The notes beneath the pieces are model-generated. The model saw only the letters and a list, made by a program, of their open reading frames with translations. It had not been told where the DNA came from and made no database searches. Shown one piece after another: positions 44,747 through 53,584 of a DNA stretch of 64,000 nucleotides; position 1 is the stretch's first letter, and each line of letters opens with the position of its first letter. The DNA lies in NCBI GenBank assembly GCA_905233165.1, contig CAJODL010000004.1:85436-149435 (forward strand). Reading direction: 5' to 3'. This DNA comes from an uncultured Prevotella sp. (GTDB lineage Bacteria > Bacteroidota > Bacteroidia > Bacteroidales > Bacteroidaceae). A program made the translations under genes and the position numbers.

Positions 44747-45223
44747 ATGATGGACGAGAAAGACAGAAAATTCATGCAGCAGGCAATAGACCTGAGTATT
44801 GAGAACGTTAAGAACGGTGGCGGCCCATTCGGTGCTGTCATAGTTCGCGGTGACGAGGTGATAGCAACGGGCGTGAACAACGTCGTGCCACATTGTGACC
44901 CAACGGCACATGCAGAGGTGAGTGCTATAAGGAGGGCGTGCCAGAAGGTGAACAACTTCAAACTGGAAGGATGCAGCATATACACCTCCTGCGAACCGTG
45001 CCCCATGTGTCTGAGCGCCATATACTGGGCGGGAATTGAACGCATATATTACGGTAATACAAAGCAGGACGCAGAGGATATAAACTTCAGCGACAAGTTT
45101 ATCTATGACGAAATAGAACGCCCTGTCTCGGAGCGCCACATACCGGCCACAATGCTCATGAGAGATGAGGCGCAGAAGGCATTCGAGGCGTGGAAGAATA
45201 AGGAAGACAAGACGGAATACTGA
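44747..45223 (+). CDS. Guanine deaminase-like nucleoside/base deaminase
   Basis: A 158-residue zinc deaminase of the cytidine deaminase fold. Zinc and catalytic residues are in PTAHAEVSAIRRAC (His, Glu) and SCEPCPMC (two Cys). The C-terminal SDKFIYDEI segment and NNVVPHCDPTAHAE resemble Bacillus subtilis GuaD, which converts guanine to xanthine, more than TadA. It directly follows the MATE gene, so co-transcription is likely. Other base or nucleoside substrates remain possible. Confidence 0.82.
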   Translation: MMDEKDRKFMQQAIDLSIENVKNGGGPFGAVIVRGDEVIATGVNNVVPHCDPTAHAEVSAIRRACQKVNNFKLEGCSIYTSCEPCPMCLSAIYWAGIERIYYGNTKQDAEDINFSDKFIYDEIERPVSERHIPATMLMRDEAQKAFEAWKNKEDKTEY

Positions 45224-45226
45224 GAT

Positions 45227-45254
45227 AGTTGATAGTTAAAAGTTAAGAGTTATT
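45227..45254 (+). repeat. Heptamer array, four units of AGTTAAA type
   Basis: AGTTGAT, AGTTAAA, AGTTAAG, AGTTATT follow the deaminase stop codon and run into a tract of 12 T (45253-45264), then hexamer-like GTTTTC repeats to about 45292. Confidence 0.8.
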
Positions 45255-45366
45255 TTTTTTTTTTCGTTTTAGTTTTCGTTTTCGTTTTTTTTCGTATCTC
45301 TGATCTGGCGGTCGAAGGTACTTCCGTTCGAAAATACAAACAAAAATAAAAAAACTTTTCTTTTTG

Positions 45367-45399
45367 TTTGGTATTTTGCTCACTTATTCGTACCTTTGC
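45367..45399 (+). promoter_or_regulatory. Promoter of the Nif3-like gene
   Basis: TTTG (45367-45370) is followed after 20 nt by TACCTTTGC (45391-45399). The start codon GTG is at 45427. Confidence 0.85.
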
Positions 45400-45426
45400 A
45401 CAAGAATTTAAGGATTATCACGGAGC

Positions 45427-46176
45427 GTGAAGATTAAGGATGTCATATGTACCCTTGAGCAATTCGCGCCTTTGCCACTACAGGAAAGCTACGATAATGC
45501 AGGCCTGCAGATTGGATTGACAGAGGCGGATGTTTCAGGGGTCTTATTGTGTTTAGATGTCACTGAAGCAATAGTTCAGGAGGCAATCGACAAGGGGTGT
45601 AACATGATAGTGTCACACCATCCGTTGCTGTTCCATGGTCTCAAGCAGATAGGCGACAATGACTATGTGCAGCGGGCTGCAGTAATGGCTATAAAGAACG
45701 ATATTGCCATCGTGTCAATGCATACCAACCTCGATAACGTCGAGGGCGGAGTGAACAGCGAGATAGCACGTCGCCTGGGAGCAGAGGGCGAGGTGACAGA
45801 AGGACTCTTCGTAGGAGAATTGGCAAAACCTCTTTCGGCAGAGGAATATATATATAATGTAAAGAAAATATTCAACACCGGAGTGGTGATGACCAACGGC
45901 TTGCTGAAGCGTCCCATCAAACGCATCGCAATTTGCGGCGGAGCAGGAGCCTTCATGCTGGAAAGAGCAATAGAGGAGGGGGCAGATGCATTCCTGACGG
46001 GAGAGATGAAGTATAACGATTACTTCGACCATGAGGGAATACAGATAACGGTAATAGGACACTATGAGAGTGAGCAGTTTACCAAAGAACTCCTGAAAGA
46101 CATCATAGACAAAGGATGTCCAGGCATCAGGACAATTGTTACGGAAAATAATACTAATCCAATAAATTATTTTTAA
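45427..46176 (+). CDS. Nif3-like dinuclear metal center protein (GTP cyclohydrolase I type 2 homologue)
   Basis: A 249-residue NIF3/YbgI family protein. Metal-binding motifs are SHHPLLFHG and SMHTNLDN in the first half and GHYESEQFT near the end; GGAGAFMLERAIEEGADAFLTGEMKYNDYFDH is the conserved second-half segment. This is the short form without the inserted domain found in some relatives. Its in vivo role is unclear. GTG start at 45427; a zinc-ribbon protein gene follows after 5 nt, a neighbourhood common in Bacteroidetes. Confidence 0.9.
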   Translation: MKIKDVICTLEQFAPLPLQESYDNAGLQIGLTEADVSGVLLCLDVTEAIVQEAIDKGCNMIVSHHPLLFHGLKQIGDNDYVQRAAVMAIKNDIAIVSMHTNLDNVEGGVNSEIARRLGAEGEVTEGLFVGELAKPLSAEEYIYNVKKIFNTGVVMTNGLLKRPIKRIAICGGAGAFMLERAIEEGADAFLTGEMKYNDYFDHEGIQITVIGHYESEQFTKELLKDIIDKGCPGIRTIVTENNTNPINYF

Positions 46177-46181
46177 AAAGC

Positions 46182-47006
46182 ATGGCAAGAAAAGACCCAA
46201 AAGAAATGACCGTTGAAGAGAAGCTGAAGACTCTCTTCCAGTTGCAGACAACTCTCTCACACATTGATGAGAAGCGTGCAGTACGTGGTGAACTGCCTCT
46301 TGAGGTGGAGGACCTTGAGAACGAGCTTGAAGGCCTCAGTGTACGTATGGAGAAGCTTAACAAGGAAATAAGAGACCTGAAAGAAGCTATCTCAAAGCGC
46401 AGCGCTGACATTGAACAAGCAAAGATGTCTGTAGAGCGTTACAAAGACCAGCTGAACGAGGTGAAAAATAACCGCGAATACGACACTCTTACCAAGGAAA
46501 TAGAGTTCCAGCAGTTGGAGATAGAACTCTGCGGAAAGAAAATCCGTGAGGCTGAAATGCGCATACAGGATCGTCAGGCTGACAGAGAAAAGGTGGAGAT
46601 GCTCATAGAAGATCGTGAGCGCGACCTTGACGACAAGAGAAGCGAACTCGACGAGATAATGCTCGAAACACGCGAGGAAGAAGACCTCCTGAAGATAAAG
46701 GCGAAAGACCTGGAACTGAAGATAGAAACACGTCTCTTGCAGAGCTTCAAGAGAATCAGAAAGAATGCTCGCAACGGTTTGGGTATCGTATATGTAAACC
46801 GCGATGCTTGCGGTGGTTGCTTCAACAAGATTCCACCACAGCGTCAGTTGGACGTGAAGATGCACAAAAAGATTATTGTTTGCGAACATTGCGGACGTAT
46901 TCTGATTGACCCAGAATTGGCAGGCGTGAAACTGGTTAAGCCAGAAGAGAAGCCAAAGCGTCGTCGTGCTACCACTTCTCGCAGAAAGAAGACTGACGAA
47001 GAGTAA
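46182..47006 (+). CDS. Coiled-coil protein with C4-type zinc ribbon
   Basis: A 274-residue protein. Residues about 10-190 are a long charged coiled coil (for example EDLENELEGLSVRMEKLNKE). The C-terminal zinc ribbon has two Cys pairs, CGGC and CEHC, about residues 209-240, followed by a basic tail (KPKRRRATTSRRKKT). Proteins of this type always go with Nif3 genes in many phyla, and the zinc ribbon suggests nucleic acid or ribosome contact, but no function is established. It is 13 nt before aguA. Confidence 0.85.
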   Translation: MARKDPKEMTVEEKLKTLFQLQTTLSHIDEKRAVRGELPLEVEDLENELEGLSVRMEKLNKEIRDLKEAISKRSADIEQAKMSVERYKDQLNEVKNNREYDTLTKEIEFQQLEIELCGKKIREAEMRIQDRQADREKVEMLIEDRERDLDDKRSELDEIMLETREEEDLLKIKAKDLELKIETRLLQSFKRIRKNARNGLGIVYVNRDACGGCFNKIPPQRQLDVKMHKKIIVCEHCGRILIDPELAGVKLVKPEEKPKRRRATTSRRKKTDEE

Positions 47007-47019
47007 ACAAGAATTCCCC

Positions 47020-48045
47020 ATGAGATACAGGCTACCTGCTGAATGGGAACCACAGTGTCTGGTGATGCTGACATGGCCTCACCAGAATACTGATTGGGCT
47101 CCTTATCTGGATGAAATCACGAAGACATATGTGGAAATGGCGAATGTCATAACACGATATGAAAAACTCCTCGTGGTAACACCAAATCCAGTAGAAGTGG
47201 GAGCTACGCTGAGCAAAAACCTTTCCAATAGCCAGATGGCACGAGTGGTCATAGGCTATTGCAAGACAAATGATACTTGGGCACGAGATCATGGGCCGAT
47301 AACACTTATTGGAACCGAAAATGACGGGCAGGAAAGACTTCTCTGCCTTGATTTCAGGTTTAATGGGTGGGGGGAGAAATTTCCTGCAGAGTTGGACAAC
47401 AGAATCACTCGACAGGTGTTTAAAGAATTACTCGATGATGAGGTGCTAACAGGCGAAATCGGAAGTGGTAATGATGACTTCGTCTTGGAAGGTGGCTCAA
47501 TAGAGAGTGATGGAAAGGGAACCGTGTTTACAACAGAGTGTTGCCTTATGGCTCCCAAACGCAACCAACCGCTGACGAAAGAGGATGTGGAGCAAGAATT
47601 GTTGCTGAGACTGAAAGCAAAGCGCATAATATGGTTGCAGCATGGGGCACTCGCAGGAGATGATACCGATGGGCACATCGATACGACAGTTCGCATCGCG
47701 CCGGAAGATACGATACTGTTCAGTTCTCCTGCTGACAAAAAGGAACTTGAAGGCTTGAGAACTCTTGATGGTAAGCAATATCGCCTGATGGAATTGCCTC
47801 TGCCGATAGTAGAATTTGATGGTGAGAAACTACCAGCCACATATGCAAATTTCCTTATTATCAATGGTGCTGTAATAGTACCGACATACAATATTCCTGA
47901 TATGGATGCAAAGGCGTGCGAAATAATTCAGACAGCTTTTCCTGACAGGAAGATAATAGCCATCGATGCAACAACAATAGTGCGACAGCATGGCTCGATA
48001 CATTGCTGCACGATGCAGGTTCCGGCAATAAAGGATATGTTATAA
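47020..48045 (+). CDS. aguA: Agmatine deiminase
   Basis: A 341-residue enzyme of the peptidyl-arginine-deiminase-like family that converts agmatine to N-carbamoylputrescine. Features: MRYRLPAEWEPQ start, WARDHGP, GGSIESDG, HIDTTVR (catalytic His/Asp region) and the catalytic Cys in GSIHCCTMQ near the C terminus. Start ATG 47020 was chosen because it gives the family N terminus; the frame is open further upstream into the zinc-ribbon gene. The next gene encodes the following enzyme of the pathway. Confidence 0.93.
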   Translation: MRYRLPAEWEPQCLVMLTWPHQNTDWAPYLDEITKTYVEMANVITRYEKLLVVTPNPVEVGATLSKNLSNSQMARVVIGYCKTNDTWARDHGPITLIGTENDGQERLLCLDFRFNGWGEKFPAELDNRITRQVFKELLDDEVLTGEIGSGNDDFVLEGGSIESDGKGTVFTTECCLMAPKRNQPLTKEDVEQELLLRLKAKRIIWLQHGALAGDDTDGHIDTTVRIAPEDTILFSSPADKKELEGLRTLDGKQYRLMELPLPIVEFDGEKLPATYANFLIINGAVIVPTYNIPDMDAKACEIIQTAFPDRKIIAIDATTIVRQHGSIHCCTMQVPAIKDML

Positions 48046-48061
48046 ATAAGGTATAATAATA

Positions 48062-48925
48062 ATGAAACGGTTGAAGATAGGTGTGTTGCAGCAGCATAAT
48101 ACTGCGGATAACACAGATAATAAGACACGTTTGGTAGCAAGCATAAAAGCTCTTGCTGAAAAAGGTGCGCAACTGATAGTATTGCAGGAATTGCATAATA
48201 CTCTGTATTTCTGTCAGACGGAAGATGTGAGAAATTTTGATCTCGCAGAAACAATACCAGGACCTTCAACCGAATTCTTCGGAGCATTAGCAAAACAATT
48301 GAATGTGGTGATAGTAATCTCGCTGTTTGAGAAACGTGCTGTGGGATTATATCACAATACTGCTGTCGTTTTGGAGAAAGATGGAAACATTGCGGGAACT
48401 TACCGAAAAATGCATATTCCAGATGATCCGGCATATTATGAGAAGTTCTATTTTACCCCAGGCGATTTGGGTTTCCTGCCAATCCAAACATCTGTCGGAA
48501 CACTTGGCGTGATGGTTTGTTGGGACCAATGGTATCCGGAAGCAGCACGACTGATGGCACTCGCTGGTGCAGAGATTTTGATTTATCCGACAGCAATAGG
48601 ATATTCCGACGAAGACGACGAAGCAGAACAGCAACGTCAGCGCGAAGCATGGACAACAGTACAGCGAGGACACGCTGTGGCAAATGGACTTCCCGTTGTA
48701 GCTGTCAACAGAGTGGGTAGGGAAGATACAATAAATTTCTGGGGCTCCAGCTTTATTGCAGGACCACAGGGAGAAATCCTATATCGTGCTTCAGAGAAAG
48801 AAGAGGAAAGCACTATAGTAGAAGTCGATCTGGCACATTCAGAAAATGTAAGACGCTGGTGGCCTTTCCTCAGAGATAGGAGAATAGAAAATTATAGTGA
48901 CCTGACAAGACGATTTTTGAAATAA
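48062..48925 (+). CDS. aguB: N-carbamoylputrescine amidase
   Basis: A 287-residue nitrilase-superfamily enzyme that converts N-carbamoylputrescine to putrescine. The catalytic triad is visible: Glu in VLQELHN, Lys in YRKMHIP and Cys in MVCWDQWYPE. The segment NRVGREDTINFWGSSFIAGPQGE is typical of AguB. It lies 16 nt after aguA and 10 nt before holA. Confidence 0.94.
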   Translation: MKRLKIGVLQQHNTADNTDNKTRLVASIKALAEKGAQLIVLQELHNTLYFCQTEDVRNFDLAETIPGPSTEFFGALAKQLNVVIVISLFEKRAVGLYHNTAVVLEKDGNIAGTYRKMHIPDDPAYYEKFYFTPGDLGFLPIQTSVGTLGVMVCWDQWYPEAARLMALAGAEILIYPTAIGYSDEDDEAEQQRQREAWTTVQRGHAVANGLPVVAVNRVGREDTINFWGSSFIAGPQGEILYRASEKEEESTIVEVDLAHSENVRRWWPFLRDRRIENYSDLTRRFLK

Positions 48926-48935
48926 AAAAAATATA

Positions 48936-49964
48936 ATGGCGAAAAAATCCTCTTCTGACGAATTTAAAAATATAATGTCCTCTCTTGAGACGGGCGACAG
49001 AAAACCTGTATATCTCTTGATGGGTGAGGAGAGTTATTATATTGACAAGATATACGATTATATAGCGACAAATACCCTGAGCGAGGAAGAACGTGATTTT
49101 AACCAGATTGTGATGTATGGTTCAGAAGTCACATCTCAGCAGGTAATGGATCAGGCTCGCCGTTATCCTATGATGGCTGAGAAACAAGTGGTCATCGTGC
49201 GCGAGGCGCAGGGAATGAAAGACCTGGAGCAGCTGGAACGCTATATGGACAAACCTGTTCCAACAACAGTACTCGTGATATGTTATATGGGCGGCACTGT
49301 TGATGCGCGAAAGAAAATAGTAGGCAAAGCGGCTGCTGTCGGTACTGTGTTCGTCAGTGAGTCACCACAATACGACAAAGACATCATAGCATTCATCAAC
49401 GATTATGTTAAGAAGCAGAATGCTACCATCGAAGAGCGTGCTGCACAAGTTGTTGCTGCGCACATCGGAGGTGACCTGAAACGATTGACATCTGAAATAG
49501 ATAAGGTGTTTATAGGAATAGGGGAGGACAGAAAAATAACTCTCGATATCATAGAACAGAAAATAGGTATCAGCAAGAGATATAATGTTTTTGAGATGCG
49601 CGACGCTCTTATCAGGAGGGATGCGCTGAAAGCTCACAGCATTGCAAAATATTTTGATGCCAACCCAAAGGCGGGTGGACTTTTTGCATTGCTGCCACAA
49701 ACATTTTCTTTTTTTCAAAATCTCATGCTGTGTTATTATGTTCCCAAACCTTGTACCGAAAATGCCATAATGGCACAACTGGGATTAAGGAATACATATG
49801 CTACCCGTGATTATATGACAGCTATGAGGAACTTCTCAGCCAGAAAAACTTTGCAGATAATTTCCAAGATTAGAGAGATAGATGCAAGGTCAAAAGGCTT
49901 AGATAATGTAAATACCACTCCTGGGGACTTATTAAAGGAGTTGGTAACCTTCATCATAAGTTAA
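48936..49964 (+). CDS. holA: DNA polymerase III delta subunit
   Basis: A 342-residue clamp-loader subunit that opens the beta clamp. The N-terminal domain has PVYLLMGEESYYIDKIYDYI and domain 2 has IGGDLKRLTSEIDKV, both typical of HolA. Sequence is divergent from E. coli, as usual. It is the last gene of the aguA-aguB-holA run; a hairpin follows at 50011-50036. Confidence 0.9.
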   Translation: MAKKSSSDEFKNIMSSLETGDRKPVYLLMGEESYYIDKIYDYIATNTLSEEERDFNQIVMYGSEVTSQQVMDQARRYPMMAEKQVVIVREAQGMKDLEQLERYMDKPVPTTVLVICYMGGTVDARKKIVGKAAAVGTVFVSESPQYDKDIIAFINDYVKKQNATIEERAAQVVAAHIGGDLKRLTSEIDKVFIGIGEDRKITLDIIEQKIGISKRYNVFEMRDALIRRDALKAHSIAKYFDANPKAGGLFALLPQTFSFFQNLMLCYYVPKPCTENAIMAQLGLRNTYATRDYMTAMRNFSARKTLQIISKIREIDARSKGLDNVNTTPGDLLKELVTFIIS

Positions 49965-50010
49965 TTTTGGATATATTTTAGAGCTTTTTTCTTTTAGAAT
50001 GCATCGGAGT

Positions 50011-50046
50011 AGGGGAAGCTTTTTTGAGCTTTTCCTATTGTTTTTG
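50011..50046 (+). terminator. Probable terminator after holA
   Basis: AGGGGAAGCT (50011-50020) pairs with AGCTTTTCCT (50027-50036) including G-T pairs; the loop is TTTTTG and the sequence continues ATTGTTTTTG. Confidence 0.6.
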
Positions 50047-50583
50047 TGGGAGTTAGGCGATTTCATGTTGCCTGAGAATTGAATTTTTACAGCTTTTTTG
50101 CCACCAGTAAAGGTAAATTAAGTTCTCGCAATTCTTGAGAATATTTACATATCAATATACATTTTACAATTAACAAAACAAAATTCTAAGTCAACAAAAT
50201 GAAATATAACGATGAAAAGATCACCATATTTACAAATCAAAACGCCAACAAAACAAAAACGAAATACAATATTTATGCACAATAGTTTTTTTGAGTATAA
50301 ATAATTAAAAATGAGTTAGTTGCATTGAATTATATGCAAAAAGATATCTCTAAAAAGCCTTTAATATGCATAATACTGGAGAAATGTCCGAAATACCCGA
50401 ATGCACATAACGTATAAAATACTAACTATCAATATAATAATAATAAATTATGCAGTAAGTTATAGGTATGACATATACTGTTTGAATGAGATGTTCAACA
50501 AAAGTAAAGATTTATATAGAGGTGTAAAAGCGTTTACAAAACTAAATATTTAATTTTGATATCAATTTCTAAATTTTTGCAAA

Positions 50584-50620
50584 TTATGTTGTATACATAA
50601 ATAAAATTATTTACCTTTGT
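50584..50620 (+). promoter_or_regulatory. Promoter of the XRE regulator with an operator-like inverted repeat
   Basis: GTTG (50588-50591) is followed after 20 nt by TACCTTTGT (50612-50620). TTATGT-TGTAT-ACATAA (50584-50600) is a 6-bp inverted repeat covering the -33 element. Its position fits autorepression by the HTH protein encoded at 50658. Confidence 0.6.
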
Positions 50621-50657
50621 AGCGAAAATTTAAAGGAATAATTTTTTTATCATAAAA

Positions 50658-51116
50658 ATGAAAGACAGAATTCGTCAGCTGATGGATGCCCAACATATGA
50701 ATCAGCAAACGTTTGCAAATTACATTGGAGTTAATACAGCTTCTCTGAGTAGTATTTTTACAGGTCGCACATCTCCTACCCTCAATATAGTCAATGCCAT
50801 AAAAGGGAAATTTCCCAACGTGAATACAGACTGGTTATTATATGGAACAGGAGGTATGTTTAACCTTCCCAAGGTAACCTCTTCTGGTTCTGCATCAAAC
50901 AATACTCCGAGTCTTTTTGATTCTGCCATTATGGCAGAGTCTCCTCGTACTAAAGAAGATTTAGAATCGCATTCTTCAGATGAAAATAAATCTCGAATAG
51001 AATTCGTAGAGGTAGAAAAAAATAATGCTTCGAAGGCTATTGCTCAACCCTCGAAGCATATTGTAGAAGTGAAAGTATTCTATTCGGATGGTACTTTTGA
51101 GACTCTCAAGCCTTAG
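50658..51116 (+). CDS. XRE-family helix-turn-helix regulator
   Basis: A 152-residue protein. Residues about 4-62 form an HTH_XRE domain (MNQQTFANYIGVNTASLSSIFTGRTSPTLNIVNAIKG), followed by the segment WLLYGTGGMF seen in phage-repressor-like Bacteroidetes regulators. The rest is Ser/Asn-rich and low in complexity, ending with a VEVKVFYSDGTFETLKP strand pair. It stands alone between an AT-rich gap and a convergent GH28 gene only 3 nt away. Targets are not known apart from a likely own operator. Confidence 0.82.
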   Translation: MKDRIRQLMDAQHMNQQTFANYIGVNTASLSSIFTGRTSPTLNIVNAIKGKFPNVNTDWLLYGTGGMFNLPKVTSSGSASNNTPSLFDSAIMAESPRTKEDLESHSSDENKSRIEFVEVEKNNASKAIAQPSKHIVEVKVFYSDGTFETLKP

Positions 51117-51119
51117 TAC

Positions 51120-52490
51120 CTATTTTTTTATTGCATTGATGTTTTTGTAGGTAAATCTTTCAACTATATTCGTATCGAAAGTAGTGTCCTTTGCGCGTAC
51201 TGTGATATTCTCGAAATTGAAGTTTGAGAGGTGGTAAACCTCCTCTTGCTGCTTTGCATTAAAGAATACATTGCAATCAACATCGCAGTTTCTCATAGTG
51301 ATATGATCGGAGTATGACATTGGTTTGTCTTTGCGTCCCTTCAAGTCATAGAACTGTGTCCAGGGAGCGATGAGGATGAAATTCTTCACAGGTCCTGTGA
51401 TATTCTCAACGGTGATATATTCGTAGCGTTGTGGAGTGTCTGGGCGCATTTTCAGCCACAGAAGATTGTTTGCCTGAGCGGAGATATTTATGCGTCTCAG
51501 GATGATATTCTTGCTATGAACAGATTCTGAACCAAGTGTCAGACATCCGTGACAGAAACCGTATTCACAATCTTCAATGATAATATTTTCGTTAGCACCA
51601 TTGCCGATATTCTCTTCAGGTATTTCAACGTCTTTATATTCCTTCTCGAAAGCATCTGCATAAGGTCCCTTGCCACCTTTAATGGCAACAGCATCATCAT
51701 TGACAGACATATAGCAGTTCTTTATAAGGATATTCTTGCAGACATCAAGATCTATAGCGTCTGTAGAAGGTCCCTTGCTGTCGTCTGGCTTTCCAAGTGA
51801 ATAAATGCGTACTCCCAGAACCTTTACATTCTCGCAGTTATAATAGTGACTTGTCCAGAAAGCGGAATTCTGTAGTTTTACACCTTCTATCTGCACGTTT
51901 TTGCAGTTGGAAACGTATAATAGTCTTGGACGTTGTTCGTCCTTGTTTGTACATTTTCTGTTCCACTTGCGACGAAGCCAGAACTGCTGATGATACTTCA
52001 ATCCGTTGCCGTCTATAGTTCCCTTGCCGGATATGGTGAAACCATCTAATCCGTCAGCATTGATGAGAGCACCGAAATAGGTGCATGTCTCTCCCTCTAT
52101 ACGTGTTTTGCCAAGAGGATAGTCACCAATGAAGTCAGAACCTTGCAGAACAGCTCCGTCCTCAAGATACAGATGTGTTCCCTGCTTAAAATGCAAACCG
52201 CCAGTCAGGTAAACACCCTGAGGGATACATATAACACCTCCGCCATCGGCTGCTGCTTTGTCAATGAGAGCCTGAATGGCTTTTGTGTGGATGTGGCCAT
52301 TGGCAAAGATACCATAATCTGTCAGAACATAGCGCTTGAGTCCCGTGAGATCTACAGCTTTAGTGTCCTGGAACCATGCAGAGATAGTACTTCCGTCAGG
52401 CCATGTGTCAACTGCTTTGGCTTTTTTCGCACCAAAAGAACAGAGTGTTGACAGAGTCGTGAATAGTGTAATTAATAATAGATTTTTCAT
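51120..52490 (-). CDS. Glycoside hydrolase family 28 (polygalacturonase-like)
   Basis: A 456-residue secreted protein with a signal peptide (LLLITLFTTLSTLCSFG). The right-handed beta-helix catalytic core has the GH28 motifs STDAIDLD, NDDAVAIKG, CHGCLTLGSE and LKMR, which carry the three catalytic Asp and the substrate-binding His/Arg/Lys. Family members hydrolyse homogalacturonan or rhamnogalacturonan; exo- or endo-mode is not predictable. No SusC/SusD genes are near, so it is not part of a full polysaccharide utilisation locus here. It follows a membrane protein gene after 6 nt. Confidence 0.87.
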   Translation of the reverse strand: MKNLLLITLFTTLSTLCSFGAKKAKAVDTWPDGSTISAWFQDTKAVDLTGLKRYVLTDYGIFANGHIHTKAIQALIDKAAADGGGVICIPQGVYLTGGLHFKQGTHLYLEDGAVLQGSDFIGDYPLGKTRIEGETCTYFGALINADGLDGFTISGKGTIDGNGLKYHQQFWLRRKWNRKCTNKDEQRPRLLYVSNCKNVQIEGVKLQNSAFWTSHYYNCENVKVLGVRIYSLGKPDDSKGPSTDAIDLDVCKNILIKNCYMSVNDDAVAIKGGKGPYADAFEKEYKDVEIPEENIGNGANENIIIEDCEYGFCHGCLTLGSESVHSKNIILRRINISAQANNLLWLKMRPDTPQRYEYITVENITGPVKNFILIAPWTQFYDLKGRKDKPMSYSDHITMRNCDVDCNVFFNAKQQEEVYHLSNFNFENITVRAKDTTFDTNIVERFTYKNINAIKK

Positions 52491-52496
52491 AAGTCG

Positions 52497-53489
52497 TTAT
52501 TTTGTTTGTGAGTTAGTTGTTGACAATCTCATCCATCCATATATTCCCAGTAATACCACCATCATCGTCTGTATAGCATGAACTATGAGGACAAAGAAAA
52601 GTGCGGCAGGAGCTGATATACCATATATGATAAGTACTGTCTTTACTGCAAAGTGCCACGAACCAGCTCCGTTTGGCGTTGGTACCAATACTGCCATACA
52701 TCCTACAGCAAAACTCACCAGAGCACACGACAGTGATAATCCCGATGTCTCTTTAAAGCAGAAGAATGTGAGATAGAAGTGCAGGAAATATGCAACCCAT
52801 ATTCCAACACTATACATTATATATAAAGGTAGGTTCTGAACCTCCTTCACCGATAGCACACCGTCTTTTAAGCCTTTCAAGGTCGCCTTTATCCTTCCGT
52901 AAAACTCCAACCTTTTCAATACCAGATATAGACTTGTAATAAGCGCTATGCCGCATATTGCAGTAACAATATATCCTGTTGCAGAGAACTGCCCAAAAAA
53001 TTCTGTTAGAGCGTCCAGTTTTGTTCCTGTTGTAGAAAAAAAAGAAAGCACCACAGGTAGGTGTATCAAGACGATACACATAATGATAACCAGTAGTACC
53101 AAGGTGTCAACGGCACGTTCTGTCACAACGGTGCCCAAGGCTTTTGCAAATGATACTCCATCTTTTCGCGTAAGGATGCCACAACGGGTAAATTCTCCTA
53201 TTCTTGGTATTACTAAAGATGCAGCATAAGAAACGAAAACAGCATAGAAACAATGAGCTGTGCGGGCATGCTCCTTCAATGGCTCTAACGTCTGTTTCCA
53301 GCGCCAGCCACGAAACATCTGTGCTATAACACAGAAAGGGAAAGATGCCAGCATCCACCACCAGTTCATCTCGTTGAGCAAAACATCCTTCACCGACTGG
53401 AAATCGAAATCACGATACATCCAGTAAAGGATTAGTCCGCCAAGCAATAGTGGTAGAAGTATATTGGATATTCTTCGAATACGATGCAT
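52497..53489 (-). CDS. Lysylphosphatidylglycerol synthase TM-region-like membrane protein
   Basis: A 330-residue polytopic protein of the LPG_synthase_TM (UPF0104, YbhN-like) family with about 8 transmembrane helices. The typical GWRWKQTLEPL near the first loops and the conserved PTPNGAGSWHFA motif towards the C terminus are present. It has no catalytic MprF domain, so it is a flippase-like or unknown membrane protein. It is probably co-transcribed with the GH28 gene. Confidence 0.8.
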   Translation of the reverse strand: MHRIRRISNILLPLLLGGLILYWMYRDFDFQSVKDVLLNEMNWWWMLASFPFCVIAQMFRGWRWKQTLEPLKEHARTAHCFYAVFVSYAASLVIPRIGEFTRCGILTRKDGVSFAKALGTVVTERAVDTLVLLVIIMCIVLIHLPVVLSFFSTTGTKLDALTEFFGQFSATGYIVTAICGIALITSLYLVLKRLEFYGRIKATLKGLKDGVLSVKEVQNLPLYIMYSVGIWVAYFLHFYLTFFCFKETSGLSLSCALVSFAVGCMAVLVPTPNGAGSWHFAVKTVLIIYGISAPAALFFVLIVHAIQTMMVVLLGIYGWMRLSTTNSQTK

Positions 53490-53533
53490 AGTTTTTTTCT
53501 TCTAATGACATATATGTTTTATATCATTCGGCT

Positions 53534-53566
53534 ACAAAGGTATAAAATAAATCTTATATCCCCAAC
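53534..53566 (-). promoter_or_regulatory. Promoter of the LPG-synthase-TM-like gene
   Basis: On the minus strand GTTG (53563-53566) is followed after 20 nt by TACCTTTGT (53534-53542). The start codon is at 53489. Confidence 0.7.
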
Positions 53567-53584
53567 CATTTTGAGAATTTTTTC

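Larger units (their letters stand above)
49965..50657. other. AT-rich gap without genes (693 nt)
   Basis: No plausible ORF, tRNA or dispersed repeat is seen between the hairpin at 50011-50036 and the promoter at 50588-50620. The DNA is strongly AT-rich, much more so than the flanking genes, with many A-tracts and TATATA-type words. It may be a nucleoid-protein binding or silencing region, or remains of lost DNA. There is nothing firm to annotate. Confidence 0.6.

Noticed and set aside
45253..45292. T12 tract and following T-rich repeats as a terminator of the deaminase gene
   Set aside because: No convincing stem precedes the T-run, so I did not call it.
46966..47019. Upstream extension of agmatine deiminase
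   Set aside because: It overlaps the zinc-ribbon gene; ATG 47020 gives the family start.
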